The position numbers and the translations under genes were made by a program. A DNA stretch of 64,000 nt from Umezawaea sp049997955. GTDB taxonomy: Bacteria; Actinomycetota; Actinomycetes; Mycobacteriales; Pseudonocardiaceae. The notes beneath the pieces were generated by a model. That model did not search any database. It saw only the letters and a program-made list of their open reading frames with translations, and had not been told where the DNA came from. The stretch is from contig JAEBDY010000004.1 in assembly GCA_049997955.1 (NCBI GenBank), forward strand, positions 434,001-498,000, written 5' to 3'. Below, one piece after another: positions 37,351 to 46,713 of the stretch; the stretch's first letter is position 1; each line of letters starts with the position of its first letter.

Positions 37351-37814
37351 CGCCGGCGAGCCCCGAAGTCCTCGGGGCGGATGCCCTACTCGGTTCCTGC
37401 GGGCCGGGGACCTGGCTTGGGCGGTCGTCCGTGGGGCATCGGGGACCCGGGAGTCGCGGGAGAACGCGATCAATGAAGCCTGCCAGTCTCACACTGCTGG
37501 ACGTGCCGATCACCAGCAAGCCGCTTGCGCCGGCGCAACGGGAGTCGAACAAGCTGAAAGTGAAGACCTGGCCCAAGCGCGGAAAGCCTCGATCCGGCTC
37601 GCGGCGGTGGTCGGGGTGCTAATGGAAATTGCCGACGCCAGCGACACCGAACGGGACTGTGTGGCGTTCGAGCCGGTGAGCCTGTCGCAGGTATGGGCGC
37701 AGATCGAGGCGGTGGTGCCCCGCGAGCAGGTCAGCCAGGCGCTCACCGACATCGTGGCGCTGGTCGGGTAGGTCGACGAGGACGTCGGCGTGGCGTGGCG
37801 TGGCGGAGTTTTCT
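37351..37814 (+). pseudogene. Unrecognised decayed coding stretch
   Basis: A rightward frame ending at 37771 has a coding-like segment (RLAAVVGVLMEIADASDTER, then VSLSQVWAQIEAVVPREQVS) that is helical and acidic. It has no plausible start of its own and no family I can name. It lies between lsr2 and an MFS fragment and is probably part of the same debris. Confidence 0.3.
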
Positions 37815-38160
37815 TCCAGAGCACGCGCTTCACCATCGCAGACTTCGAGCAGGCAGAGTTCAGCCTCGACGCAGGACTCGCGGCGCTGCCCTTCGCACTG
37901 CCACAGCTGATCAGGCCGCGGATGGAGAGTAGCTGGCCGAGCACATCTCCACGCGGGCGCTGCTCGCCACCGGTCAACTGCTGGTCGGGCTCCGAGCCCT
38001 GTGGCTGACATGGTCCGTCCAGATCGGTCCCGGCTGGGAGGACGTCGTCGTCGGTGCGCTGATCGCCGGCTCCGGTACCGGTCTGATCAACGGCCAGATG
38101 AGCCACGCCGCCATGAGTGTCGTGCCGCGCTCTCGCGCAGGCATGGGCACGCTGAACTCG
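37815..38160 (+). pseudogene. MFS transporter fragment, frameshifted
   Basis: Rightward, one frame gives FSLDAGLAALPFALPQLI. After a shift near 37925 another gives LAEHISTRALLATGQLLVGL, then GALIAGSGTGLINGQMSHAA and VVPRSRAGMGTLNSS. These match the last third of DHA2-type drug efflux MFS proteins (helices near 10-13). Both ends are missing. A SARP remnant of opposite orientation follows. Confidence 0.6.
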
Positions 38161-38239
38161 AGCACCCCGGAGTTCGAGCCGATCAACTACCCGTTGCCCG
38201 CGTTGAGCAGGTCGGTCTTCAGCAGGGACGTCACCGGCC

Positions 38240-38888
38240 CCCGCGAGCAGCCTGCCCGAGGCTCTCCGGAAGCCGTCCAGCGCTGGGGATGGACGCACGC
38301 CCAGTTCCCCGTGCAGCATCGTCCTGAACAGGCGGTACTGGCGCAGCGCTTCGGCCGAGTTGCCTTCCGCGATGTGCAGCGCGACCAGTTCGCGGTGCGC
38401 GCTCTCCCGCAAGGGCTCGGTCGACACCGCCGCGAGGCCGGCCCGCAGCGCGGTGTGGAAGCTCCCCCGCACGCGGTGGTGAGCGCTCAACGCGTTCAAC
38501 GCGTGCAAGCGCACCTGCCGCAACCACTCCCGCTCCCCGACAAGCCACTCGTCGGGCCACGTGGGCAGCAGGTCCGCCCGCAACTCGGCGATGTCCAGGG
38601 CCGCCGCCGTTGAGCTACCGGAACCGCACAGCGCGTTGACTTCCCGTTCGATGCGCGTCACGTCGACGTCGACGGTGTCGTCCAGGCGCAGCAGGGATCG
38701 GCTGTCCTGCGCCACCCCGGCGGGCCACACCCGTGCGATCCGCCACAGCGTGGATCTGAGCCGACCCGCCGCCTGCGGCTGCGCTCGGCGTTGGGGGGCA
38801 TCGCGGTGCGAACCCCGTGCACCTCCAGCCGGAACCCGCCCATCAGGTCGAGCTTCGCGCGCGGGGAGCCGGTCTTCCTGGTGTTCAT
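38240..38888 (-). pseudogene. SARP-family regulator remnant
   Basis: From an ATG at 38888 the frame begins like a SARP (AKLDLMGGFRLEVHGVRTAM) and then shifts. The other frame resumes at GRLRSTLWRIARVWPAGVAQ and continues through the bacterial transcriptional activation domain (AELRADLLPTWPDEWLVGER, FHTALRAGLAAVSTEPLRES, ALRQYRLFRTMLHGELGVRP). About 40 residues of the winged-helix DNA-binding domain are missing at the shift, so it cannot bind DNA normally. After 38240 the frame reads through into the antisense of the MFS fragment. SARPs switch on antibiotic clusters. Confidence 0.7.
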
Positions 38889-39050
38889 CGGGCCTCCCGG
38901 TGGGTCGATGCGATGGAGCGACAGCGGACTACCCACCGGATGGGCATGTATTCACCCGAGTTCGTGCGAACTCGGTGACTCGACTCGAACGGACTGGTGA
39001 CGACGCCTGCTTAACGTCTGCCCTCCGACCACGACGACCAGGAGGAACGG

Positions 39051-39914
39051 ATGTTCTTTCACACCAGTCGACTCCAGTTCGAGTCCAAGCCCGACCAGCC
39101 CGACGCCGTCTACGCGCGGAAGCTGCAGGAGCTCATCGGCGGTGCGTTCGGCGAGATGACCGTGACCATGCAGTACCTGTTCCAGGGCTGGAACTGCCGC
39201 ATGGAGGGCAAGTACAAGGACATGATCATGGACGTGGCCACCGAGGAGATCGGCCACGTCGAGATGATCGCCACGATGGTGGCTCGACTGCTGGAGAACG
39301 CCCCCAGCGAGGTGACCGCCGACGCCGTGGACGGCGACCCCGTGCTGGCCGCGGTCATCGGCGGCATGGACCCCCAGCAGGCGATCGTCGCCGGCGGCGG
39401 ACCGCTGCTCGCGGACAGCAACGGCTACCCGTGGAACGGCCGCTACATCGTGGCCAGCGGCAACCTCATGGCCGACTTCCGCGCCAACGTCGCGGCGGAG
39501 GCGCAGGGTCGCCTGCAGACCGCGCGGCTCTACAACATGACCGACGACCAGGGCGTGCGGGACATGCTGCGGTTCAACCTGGCCCGCGACACCGCCCACC
39601 AGAACCTCTGGTTGAAGGCCATCGAGGAGCTGCAGACCGACGGCCTGGAGGGGCCGGTCGTGCCGACCGCCCTGTTCGACGAGGAGTACCAGGAGCACGC
39701 GAGCACCACCTGGCACCTGTCCGACGGCCCCGCCGGAGCCGAAGGCGGCTGGGCGAAGGGCACCACGCCGGACGGCAACCACCAGTTCGGCTACGTGATG
39801 AACCCGGAACCGCTGGGCGGCAAGGCTTCCGCGCCCGCACCCGACCCGCTGCTGTACTCGACCAGTCCGGTGAACCTCGGTCTGATCGAGAAGGCCATCA
39901 AGAAGCTCACCTAG
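39051..39914 (+). CDS. Manganese catalase
   Basis: 287 aa, a dimanganese catalase that disproportionates hydrogen peroxide. The metal ligands are visible in ferritin-like helices: E35 (GAFGEMTV), E66 and H69 (EEIGHVEM), E150 (NVAAEAQG) and H183 (DTAHQN). The C-terminal segment (TWHLSDGPAGAEGGW) is typical of the family. The start has GGAGG upstream (GACCAGGAGGAACGG). It is followed 10 nt later by an NRAMP manganese transporter gene, which would supply its metal. Confidence 0.96.
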   Translation: MFFHTSRLQFESKPDQPDAVYARKLQELIGGAFGEMTVTMQYLFQGWNCRMEGKYKDMIMDVATEEIGHVEMIATMVARLLENAPSEVTADAVDGDPVLAAVIGGMDPQQAIVAGGGPLLADSNGYPWNGRYIVASGNLMADFRANVAAEAQGRLQTARLYNMTDDQGVRDMLRFNLARDTAHQNLWLKAIEELQTDGLEGPVVPTALFDEEYQEHASTTWHLSDGPAGAEGGWAKGTTPDGNHQFGYVMNPEPLGGKASAPAPDPLLYSTSPVNLGLIEKAIKKLT

Positions 39915-39924
39915 GGAGTTCGTG

Positions 39925-41145
39925 ATGACCGCGATCGCCGTGCGTCCGCCCCAGGCACGCACTCTGCTGACGTTCATGGGACCGGCCTGCGTGGTCGCGG
40001 TCGCTTACGTGGATCCGGGGAACTTCGCGACGAACATGTCCGGCGGTTCCCGCTACGGGTTCATGCTCCTGTGGGTGGTGGTCGTCGCCAACGTGGTGGC
40101 GATGTTCGTGCAGTACCTGTCCGCGAAGCTGGGACTGGCCACCGGACGGGACCTGTCCACCCTCTGTGCCGAGCAGACCTCTCGACCGGTGCGCCTGCTG
40201 TTGTGGGCGCAGGCGGAACTGGTGGCGATCGCGACCGACCTCGCCGAGTTCATCGGCGGGGCGGTCGCGCTCAACCTGCTGTTCGGCATCCCCCTGCTGC
40301 CCGCCGCGGTCATCACCGGCGCGGTCTCGTTCACCATCCTGGCCATCAGCCCCAGCGGCCGTCGCCGCTTCGAAGTGGTCATCGGGACGCTCCTGCTGGT
40401 GATCCTGGTGGGCTTCGTCTACCAGTTGCTGGAGATCGGCCCCACCACCGACATCGCAGGCGGTCTGATGCCGAGGTTCGACGGCACCGACAGCGTCCTG
40501 CTCGCCACCGGGATGCTCGGCGCCACGGTGATGCCCCACGTCATCTACCTGCACTCCACCCTCACCGGCGACAGGCGCGGCGCCGTGGCGGACCCGCGCA
40601 CCGCGCTGCGGAGCACCAAGATCGACATCGGTGTCGCGCTGGGCTTGGCGGGCGTGATCAACGCGTCCATGCTCGTCGTGGCCGCCTTGCTCTTCCACCC
40701 GCTCGGCGGAGGTGGGGGCGACACGCTCGAAGGCGTGCACCGGGGTCTCGGCTCGCTGGTCGGCACGGGCGCGGCCGTCGCCTTCGGATTGGCGCTGCTC
40801 GCCTCGGGCGTGGCCTCCTCCAGCGTCGGCACCTACGCCGGGCAGGCCATCATGCAGGGCTTCCTCGGCGTGCGGATGCCGTTGGTGCTGCGCAGACTCG
40901 TCACCATGCTGCCCGCGCTGGCGGTCCTCGCGACGGGGGTCGACCCGACCAGGGCGCTGGTGCTCAGCCAGGTGGTGCTCTCGTTCGGCATCCCGTTCGC
41001 ACTGGTGCCGCTCGTCCTGCTGACACGCCAACCACAGCTGATGGGGCGGTTGGTGAACCGGCGTTCGACCACGTGGGCGGCGGGGGTGGTGGCCGCGGTG
41101 ATCAGCGGGCTCAACCTCTTCCTGCTGGTGTCGTTGGTGCTGTGA
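39925..41145 (+). CDS. mntH: NRAMP-family divalent metal (Mn2+) transporter
   Basis: 406 aa, about eleven transmembrane helices. Helix 1 has the metal-binding DPGNFATN motif in VAYVDPGNFATNMSGG. Helix 6 has MPHVIYLHS (the MPH motif), with the conserved methionine that selects soft divalent metals. A GTG codon directly before the ATG is an alternative start. It is 10 nt downstream of manganese catalase, so co-transcription is nearly certain, and Mn2+ import for that enzyme is the natural role. No MntR-type repressor is visible nearby. Confidence 0.95.
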   Translation: MTAIAVRPPQARTLLTFMGPACVVAVAYVDPGNFATNMSGGSRYGFMLLWVVVVANVVAMFVQYLSAKLGLATGRDLSTLCAEQTSRPVRLLLWAQAELVAIATDLAEFIGGAVALNLLFGIPLLPAAVITGAVSFTILAISPSGRRRFEVVIGTLLLVILVGFVYQLLEIGPTTDIAGGLMPRFDGTDSVLLATGMLGATVMPHVIYLHSTLTGDRRGAVADPRTALRSTKIDIGVALGLAGVINASMLVVAALLFHPLGGGGGDTLEGVHRGLGSLVGTGAAVAFGLALLASGVASSSVGTYAGQAIMQGFLGVRMPLVLRRLVTMLPALAVLATGVDPTRALVLSQVVLSFGIPFALVPLVLLTRQPQLMGRLVNRRSTTWAAGVVAAVISGLNLFLLVSLVL

Positions 41146-41184
41146 GGACCCCGCGGAGGGGTGCCTCCCCGGAATGGGCGACCA

Positions 41185-42399
41185 TCAGCGTTCGGCCCCG
41201 GTCCACTTGGACCAGCGGCCGAGCAGGATCGTGGCGTCGTCCTGCAGCACACCGCCCTGGTACGCCAGAACGGCCTTGACCAACCGCCGGACCGTTTCCG
41301 GTGGCGGGTGGCCCGACGCGGCCTCCCGTTCCAGGAAGTCGACCAGCCTGTAGTCGCCGAAGAACGCCCCGGTGTGGTCACGCGCTTCGGTGATCCCGTC
41401 GGTGTGCAGGACCAGCCAGTCCTCGGGTTGCAGCACGACTTCGCCTGCGGCGACCTCGGGGCCGCCCAGGCCGAGGGGACGTCGGTGCCCTCCGTGGAGG
41501 GTTTTGACGACCTTGCCCGAGCGCAGCACCAGCGGCTGGGGGTGACCCGCGTTGACGTACCGCAGCCGCCCGGTCGACAGGTCCAGTTCCGCGAGCACAC
41601 CGGTGGCGAACGCGCCGGGCTCGAACTGGTCGGCGATCACCTCGTCGATGGCCGTGGCCTGGTCGACCACCCCTTGCCCCTGGTGGCGCGACCTGCGGTA
41701 GGCGGCCAGCGCGACCGACGCGATGAGCCCGCTGCGCAGGGTGTGCCCCACGGCGTCGAAGACGGCCAGCGACACCGAGGTCTCGGACAGGGAGTAGTCG
41801 AAGGCGTCGCCGCCGACCTCGTAGCACGGCTCCAGCGCACCGGCCAGGACGAAGTTGTGGGTTCCCGCGGTCAGCGGCGGCAGCAGCGCCCAGACCAGTT
41901 CGGCGGCGGTGTTGCGGCGTCGCCGGAGGCGGAGCAGGTCCACTCCGTCGCCGTGGTTGGTGATGATCGTGATCAGGTGGCCGATGAGGGCGGCCACCCA
42001 GAGGCACTCCTGCTGCAACCGCCGGTCGCGCGGGTCGACGCCGTCGGGAACTGTCACCGCGAGCACGCCCAACCGCTCCACGCCGTCGAGCAGGGGCACC
42101 CACAGCACCGGGTGTTCCCCGGTGACCACGGGGATCGTCCGCACCATGCGGAACGCGAGTCCCGGCAGGGTCGTGTCGACGCCCAGCGGCTCGCCGGGTC
42201 CCGGCAACGGGTGCAGCGCGTTCTGGTCGTAGTCGACCAGGTAGACCGCGATCCTCACGCCCAACGCCGCGCCCGCCGCCTCGACGACCGCGGGCAGGCG
42301 CTCCGGCGGGGCCAGGTGCATGCCGTCGAGCAAGGTCACCAACGCGGCCAGGGGCCCGTCCGGCGGGTCCGGACGGTGACGGCGGTGGTCTGGCGACAT
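41185..42399 (-). CDS. SpoIIE/RsbU-type PP2C serine phosphatase with N-terminal GAF-like domain
   Basis: 404 aa from the ATG at 42399. Residues about 15-155 are a GAF-like sensor (ALGVRIAVYLVDYDQNALHP, WVPLLDGVERLGVLAVTVPD). Residues 190-395 are the PP2C-type phosphatase: GGDAFDYS and FDAVGHTLRSG give the first metal aspartates, followed by YVNAGHPQPLVLR, LHTDGITEAR and DDATILL. Such proteins dephosphorylate STAS anti-anti-sigma proteins. It is convergent with the NRAMP gene and divergent from the large sensor gene at 42743, and a STAS protein gene lies 3 kb away. Confidence 0.92.
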   Translation of the reverse strand: MSPDHRRHRPDPPDGPLAALVTLLDGMHLAPPERLPAVVEAAGAALGVRIAVYLVDYDQNALHPLPGPGEPLGVDTTLPGLAFRMVRTIPVVTGEHPVLWVPLLDGVERLGVLAVTVPDGVDPRDRRLQQECLWVAALIGHLITIITNHGDGVDLLRLRRRRNTAAELVWALLPPLTAGTHNFVLAGALEPCYEVGGDAFDYSLSETSVSLAVFDAVGHTLRSGLIASVALAAYRRSRHQGQGVVDQATAIDEVIADQFEPGAFATGVLAELDLSTGRLRYVNAGHPQPLVLRSGKVVKTLHGGHRRPLGLGGPEVAAGEVVLQPEDWLVLHTDGITEARDHTGAFFGDYRLVDFLEREAASGHPPPETVRRLVKAVLAYQGGVLQDDATILLGRWSKWTGAER

Positions 42400-42742
42400 G
42401 GCGTTCAACGGAGCCTTCCGGTGGTGGCGGCACCGGCGGTGCGTTCGGCACCGATCGCGGCTCCACCGGGTGAACAGTCGTTCCGGCCGTCGACGGGCGT
42501 CCGGGACGCTCGTGCGGTCACGCCTCCAAACAGGACGGCCTGCGGACCACCTACCGCACGTGATTACCCCGAAGGGACCAAGCCGAACCGGATGGGCGCG
42601 GAGCACCGACGGATGAAACCGGTCGTCGGCGACGGGATCGGGCGGGCACACCCGTACCCGTGCCTGTTCGCGGTCGTTGGTCCTGCCAGGCGGGACCAAC
42701 GACGCGGTGACCGAGCGGCGGCCCTCGGGCGAACGTGAAATC
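42400..42742. promoter_or_regulatory. Divergent promoter region of the two phosphatase genes
   Basis: 343 bases between divergent starts. No gene is recognised; a TTG at 42677 in frame with the rightward gene is an alternative start that would extend that protein by 22 residues. Confidence 0.4.
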
Positions 42743-45442
42743 ATGTCGGCAACCGTGGAAACGCGGAGCCGATTTCCTGGGAGCGATGTGGAAGACCTGG
42801 ACGTCGGAGAAGGCACGGACCTCGTGGCCTTCGTGGGGGCCGACGGCCGCCTGACGCACCTGAACACGGCGGGGCGGGCCCTGCTCGGCGTCGAACCCGA
42901 CGCGGACGTCACCTCGACGCGCTTCGACCGGTTCGTCGCGGACGAGGCGCTCGCCGCTGCCCTCGCCGTGGCCGACCGGGTCTGGTCGGGTGACACGACG
43001 CTGCGGGCCGACGGCGGGGACGTCGACGTCTTCCTCGTGTGCACGGCCTCGCCCCGACCTCCCGGCGGTGTCACCGTCGTGGCGCGCGTTCTCGACGGCA
43101 AGCGGGCCGGTGAGCGCTTCCTCGCCGAACTCGAACGCGAGTGGCAGTCGCTGGACGACGCCGAGGACATCATGGCGCTGGCGACGCGGCGGCTGGGCAG
43201 GCACATCGGCGCGGACCGGTGCGCCTACGCCAGGACCGAGGCCGACGAGGACCACTTCGTCATGAGCGGCGACCACGCCACGGGACTGCCGCACCTGGTG
43301 GGGCGGTTCGCGATGTCGCAGTTCGGTGAGGGCTGCCTGCGGGCCATGCGCGCGGGCGAGCCGTGGGTGGTGGCCGACAGCGGCGACGACGACAGGCTGC
43401 GCGGCGACGACCTGGCCGCCTACGAGGTCACGGGCATCCGCGCGGTGATCTGCCTGCCGCTGCTGAAGAAGGGGCGGTTCGTCGCGGCGATGGCCGTGCA
43501 CCAGGCGACCGTGCGGCGGTGGACCGCGGCCGAGGTCGACCTGGTAGCGGCCGTGGTCAACCGGTGTTGGGAGTCGCTGGAGCGGACCCACGCGGGCAGG
43601 GCCCTGCGCGACAGCGAACAGCGCTACCGGCTGCTCGTGGAGCGCGCCACCGACGGCATCTGGATGGTCGACCACGACCTGCGGTTCGTCGAGGTCAACC
43701 CGGCGGGCTGCGCGCTGCTCGGCTACGACCGCGCGGAACTGCTGGGCAGGACCGCCACCGATCTCGTCGTCTCCGAGCGCGGGGACGCCTCGGACGAGCT
43801 GGTCTCGCCGTCGTCGAGCCCGCACGAGGTGAACCAGGTCTTGGAGGTCCGGCGGGCGGACGGCACCGTGCTCGCGCTGGAACTGGCCGTCCAGGGCACG
43901 CCGACCGGGTGGCAGGCGATCGCGCGGGACGTGACGGCGCGCCAGCGCGCCGAGGCCGAGCGGGAGTTGCTGAGGCAGCACGAGCACGAGATCGCCGAGG
44001 CCCTGCAGCGCAGCCTGCTCCCCCGACGGCTGCCCGCGTTGGAGCGGCTGGCGGCGGCCGCGCGGTACCTGCCCGCCTCGACGCACGCGCAGACCGGGGG
44101 CGACTGGTACGAGGTGCTCCACATCTCGGCCTCCACCGTCGCGCTGTCGGTGGGCGACGTCGTGGGCAAGGGTCCCACCGCGGCCGCGGTGATGGGGCAG
44201 CTGCGCAGCGCGCTGGCGAGCTACCTGTTGGACGGGCACTCCCCCGCAGGCGCGCTGGAACGCCTGGACACCTTCGCGCGGCGGGTGAACGGCGCGGCGG
44301 GCAGCACGTGCGCGTGCCTGACGTTCGACTGGTCCAACGGGCTGCTGCGCTGGTCCGTGGCCGGTCATCCACCGCCGGTGCTGGCGAGCGGCGGTGACGC
44401 CCGGTTCCTCGACGAGGGCGGTGGACCGGTGCTGGGCGTGCGAGGGCGTGCGACCTACCGCGAGGCGACGGCCGTGCTGGCGCCGGGGGCGTCGATCGTG
44501 CTCTACACCGACGGGTTGGTCGAACGCCGCGACGCACCCATCGACGCCGGCTTGGACCGGCTGCTCGACGTGGTGCGCGCGGGCAGCGGGTCCTCGCCGG
44601 ACGCGCTCGCCCGCAGTGTCACCGACACGATGCTGGTCGACGGGCATGACGACGACGTGGCGCTGCTCGTCGTGCGGTACGTGCCCGAGCCACTGCTCAG
44701 GCCAGGTGTGCCCGCGGAACCCGCCCAGCTCGCCGTGATGCGGCGCGCGGTCGACGCGTGGGCCGCCGAGGCGGGCCTCTCGCCGGACACGTTGGACGAC
44801 CTGCAGCTCGCGCTGGGTGAGGCGGCGGCCAACGCGGTCGACCACGCCTACCCGGACGAACGCGGTGACTTCGACTACGAGGTCGCCCGCACCGTCGAGG
44901 GCGGGGTCGACGTGGTGGTGCGGGACCGCGGCCGGTGGAGGCCGGAACCGGCGGACAACGGGAGTCGGGGCCGGGGGTTGCGGCTCATCAAGGCGCTGTC
45001 CGAGCGCTCGAACTTCGACCACGGCGACGGCACCGGGACGACCGTCCGCTTCCGCCTCGCCCCTGAGACGACCGAGCTTCCCGCCGCGCCCCGTCCCGAT
45101 CCGGTGGAGCCGCCCGTGGACGTGGACGATCCGGTGCTGGCGGTGGAACTCACCGGCGACCTGGACCTCGCCAGGGTGGAGGAGGTGCGAGCCGAACTGC
45201 TGGCGCGGATCGCCACCGCGGTCCACCTCCGGGTCGAGGTCGACCTGACCCGGCTGCGGTACCTGAGCAGCTCCGGCATCGCGCTGCTGCTCGACCTGGC
45301 GTCGGCGGCCACCCGTGTGGACAGCACCCTCACCGTGACCGCCGCACGGGGCAGCGCGCCCGCCCGGATCCTGGAGCTGTCGGGACTCGACGGGATCTCC
45401 ACGGGGAGCAACCTCTCGGTGCACACCGCACCGGCCGGGTGA
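42743..45442 (+). CDS. PAS-GAF-PAS-PP2C-HATPase-STAS signalling protein
   Basis: 899 aa from the ATG at 42743. Domains in order: PAS 25-120; GAF 135-285 (IGADRCAYART, AVICLPLLKKGRFVAAMAVH); PAS 290-405 (DGIWMVDHDLRFVEVNPAGC); SpoIIE-type PP2C 425-650 with D454 (GGDWYE), D472 (GDVVGKG), D590 (YTDGLVE) and D638; anti-sigma-type HATPase 660-775 with N-box EAAANAVDHAY and G-box RGRGLRLIK; STAS 795-890 with RYLSSSGIALLLD, where S842-S844 could be phosphorylated. The equivalents of RsbU (phosphatase), RsbW (kinase) and RsbV (substrate) are therefore in one chain. It probably feeds sigma-factor control in response to light, redox or ligands. Confidence 0.95.
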   Translation: MSATVETRSRFPGSDVEDLDVGEGTDLVAFVGADGRLTHLNTAGRALLGVEPDADVTSTRFDRFVADEALAAALAVADRVWSGDTTLRADGGDVDVFLVCTASPRPPGGVTVVARVLDGKRAGERFLAELEREWQSLDDAEDIMALATRRLGRHIGADRCAYARTEADEDHFVMSGDHATGLPHLVGRFAMSQFGEGCLRAMRAGEPWVVADSGDDDRLRGDDLAAYEVTGIRAVICLPLLKKGRFVAAMAVHQATVRRWTAAEVDLVAAVVNRCWESLERTHAGRALRDSEQRYRLLVERATDGIWMVDHDLRFVEVNPAGCALLGYDRAELLGRTATDLVVSERGDASDELVSPSSSPHEVNQVLEVRRADGTVLALELAVQGTPTGWQAIARDVTARQRAEAERELLRQHEHEIAEALQRSLLPRRLPALERLAAAARYLPASTHAQTGGDWYEVLHISASTVALSVGDVVGKGPTAAAVMGQLRSALASYLLDGHSPAGALERLDTFARRVNGAAGSTCACLTFDWSNGLLRWSVAGHPPPVLASGGDARFLDEGGGPVLGVRGRATYREATAVLAPGASIVLYTDGLVERRDAPIDAGLDRLLDVVRAGSGSSPDALARSVTDTMLVDGHDDDVALLVVRYVPEPLLRPGVPAEPAQLAVMRRAVDAWAAEAGLSPDTLDDLQLALGEAAANAVDHAYPDERGDFDYEVARTVEGGVDVVVRDRGRWRPEPADNGSRGRGLRLIKALSERSNFDHGDGTGTTVRFRLAPETTELPAAPRPDPVEPPVDVDDPVLAVELTGDLDLARVEEVRAELLARIATAVHLRVEVDLTRLRYLSSSGIALLLDLASAATRVDSTLTVTAARGSAPARILELSGLDGISTGSNLSVHTAPAG

Positions 45443-45515
45443 GCACCAGGACGCCACCGCGTCCATCCGCTGGTCCCACCCCGGCACCGCGCGAAACCGT
45501 TGGTGTGCCGGCCGT

Positions 45516-46034
45516 TCAGCCGGACGGGACCCAGCGGCTCGGCGCGGCGTCCTCGAAAGCGGTGGAACCGGCCGGTTCCCAGCCGTTCCGCACGGGGTCG
45601 GCCAGGGCTTCGGTCAGCGTCCGGTAAACCGACAGGTGGCCGTCCGCGCCGGTCAGCGCGACCCCCGTGCCCACCACCACACGGACGCAGGTGTGGTCTT
45701 CGGCCCACCTGCGCACGGCCACCAGCACCGGCGGGTCCGCGCGAGCCAGGAGCCGCACCGACGACAGGTCGACCACCAGCAGTCCGGGGCAGGTCATCAA
45801 GGCGAGTTCGAGGGCCTGGTGCAGACGCGGCGCGGTGAACGGGTCGATGTTCCCGAAGACGGTCAGCACCAGCGCCCGGTCGCCGTACCGGATGGTGACG
45901 GCCAACGACAGGTCGTCGTCCGCCACGACCCCTGGCGACCGGTGTGACGAGGGCACCGGCGTCCGCCCGCGCGAAGACGGCGGTTCCAGCCCGGCCCGGG
46001 CCTGAGCGGTGGCGTCGTGCTCGGCAGATGTCAT
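45516..46034 (-). CDS. STAS-domain protein lacking the usual phospho-acceptor serine
   Basis: 172 aa from the ATG at 46034. After a proline-rich, disordered N-terminal 45 residues, the STAS fold runs from about 50 to 145: RALVLTVFGNIDPFTAPRLH, then LLVVDLSSVRLLARADPPVL. In phosphorylatable anti-anti-sigma factors the position after this strand reads D-S/T-S/A-G; here it is ARADPP, with no serine or threonine. The protein may be locked in an unphosphorylated, always-active form or have another binding role. It converges with the large sensor protein that itself ends in a STAS domain. Confidence 0.85.
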   Translation of the reverse strand: MTSAEHDATAQARAGLEPPSSRGRTPVPSSHRSPGVVADDDLSLAVTIRYGDRALVLTVFGNIDPFTAPRLHQALELALMTCPGLLVVDLSSVRLLARADPPVLVAVRRWAEDHTCVRVVVGTGVALTGADGHLSVYRTLTEALADPVRNGWEPAGSTAFEDAAPSRWVPSG

Positions 46035-46278
46035 GGTCGGCTCCCGACCGACCACGCCCCACCGCTCGACCTGTCCTGGAGTGGTCGCGAAGCGGAGGCG
46101 ATCGGCTGCTCACTGAACGATCGGATCGTCGTGAGGGCGGGGTCAGGGCACTCCCGGCGGAGATGCCACGACTTTACCCCCGGTGACGCTCGACGACCTC
46201 GTCGACGTGGACCACCGAGACGCGATCACCAACCCCCGACGGTGACGGCTCACCGCCTGTCGCAGGGGGTGGGGCTCC

Positions 46279-46713
46279 TCAGTCGAGGCAGAACTCGTGG
46301 CCCTCGACGTCCAGCATCACGATGCACGACTCGTCGACGCCATCGGCGGGCAGCAGTCGCTCGCGCACCGCGCCGAGCGCGACCAGTCGCGCGCACTCGG
46401 CCTCCAGCGCGGCGAGGCGCTCGTCACCCACCAGCCCGGTGCCGACCCGAACGTCGAGGTGCACCCGGTTCTTGACGACCTTGCCCTCGGGAACGCGCTG
46501 GAAGAACAGTCGCGGGCCCACACCCGAGGGATCGACGCAGGCGAAAGCCGAACCCCGGCGCTCGGGCGGCAGCGAACGGTCGAAATCGTCCCAGGTGGCG
46601 AAACCCTCCGGTGGCGGCGGCACGACGTACCCCAGCACCTCGCACCAGAAACGAGCGACGCGCTCGGGTTCCGCGCAGTCGAAGGTGACCTGGAACTGCT
46701 TGACCGACCCCAT
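46279..46713 (-). CDS. VOC-family (glyoxalase-like) protein
   Basis: 144 aa. It has the beta-alpha-beta-beta-beta modules of the vicinal oxygen chelate fold: VKQFQVTFDCAEPERVARFW, then CEVLGYVV, then RLFFQRVPEGKVVKNRVHLD, and a C-terminal VMLDVEGHEFCLD. This is the actinomycete single-chain glyoxalase/bleomycin-resistance-like type. Likely metal or ligand residues are H in NRVHLDV and E in EGHEFC. The substrate is unknown; such genes are often solitary. Confidence 0.9.
   Translation of the reverse strand: MGSVKQFQVTFDCAEPERVARFWCEVLGYVVPPPPEGFATWDDFDRSLPPERRGSAFACVDPSGVGPRLFFQRVPEGKVVKNRVHLDVRVGTGLVGDERLAALEAECARLVALGAVRERLLPADGVDESCIVMLDVEGHEFCLD

Noticed and set aside
42551..45487. A 978-codon leftward open frame opposite the PAS-GAF-PAS-PP2C-HATPase-STAS gene.
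   Set aside because: It is histidine/arginine/glycine-rich and motif-free; the plus strand carries clear domains with catalytic residues. Long antisense frames are expected in DNA with this GC bias.
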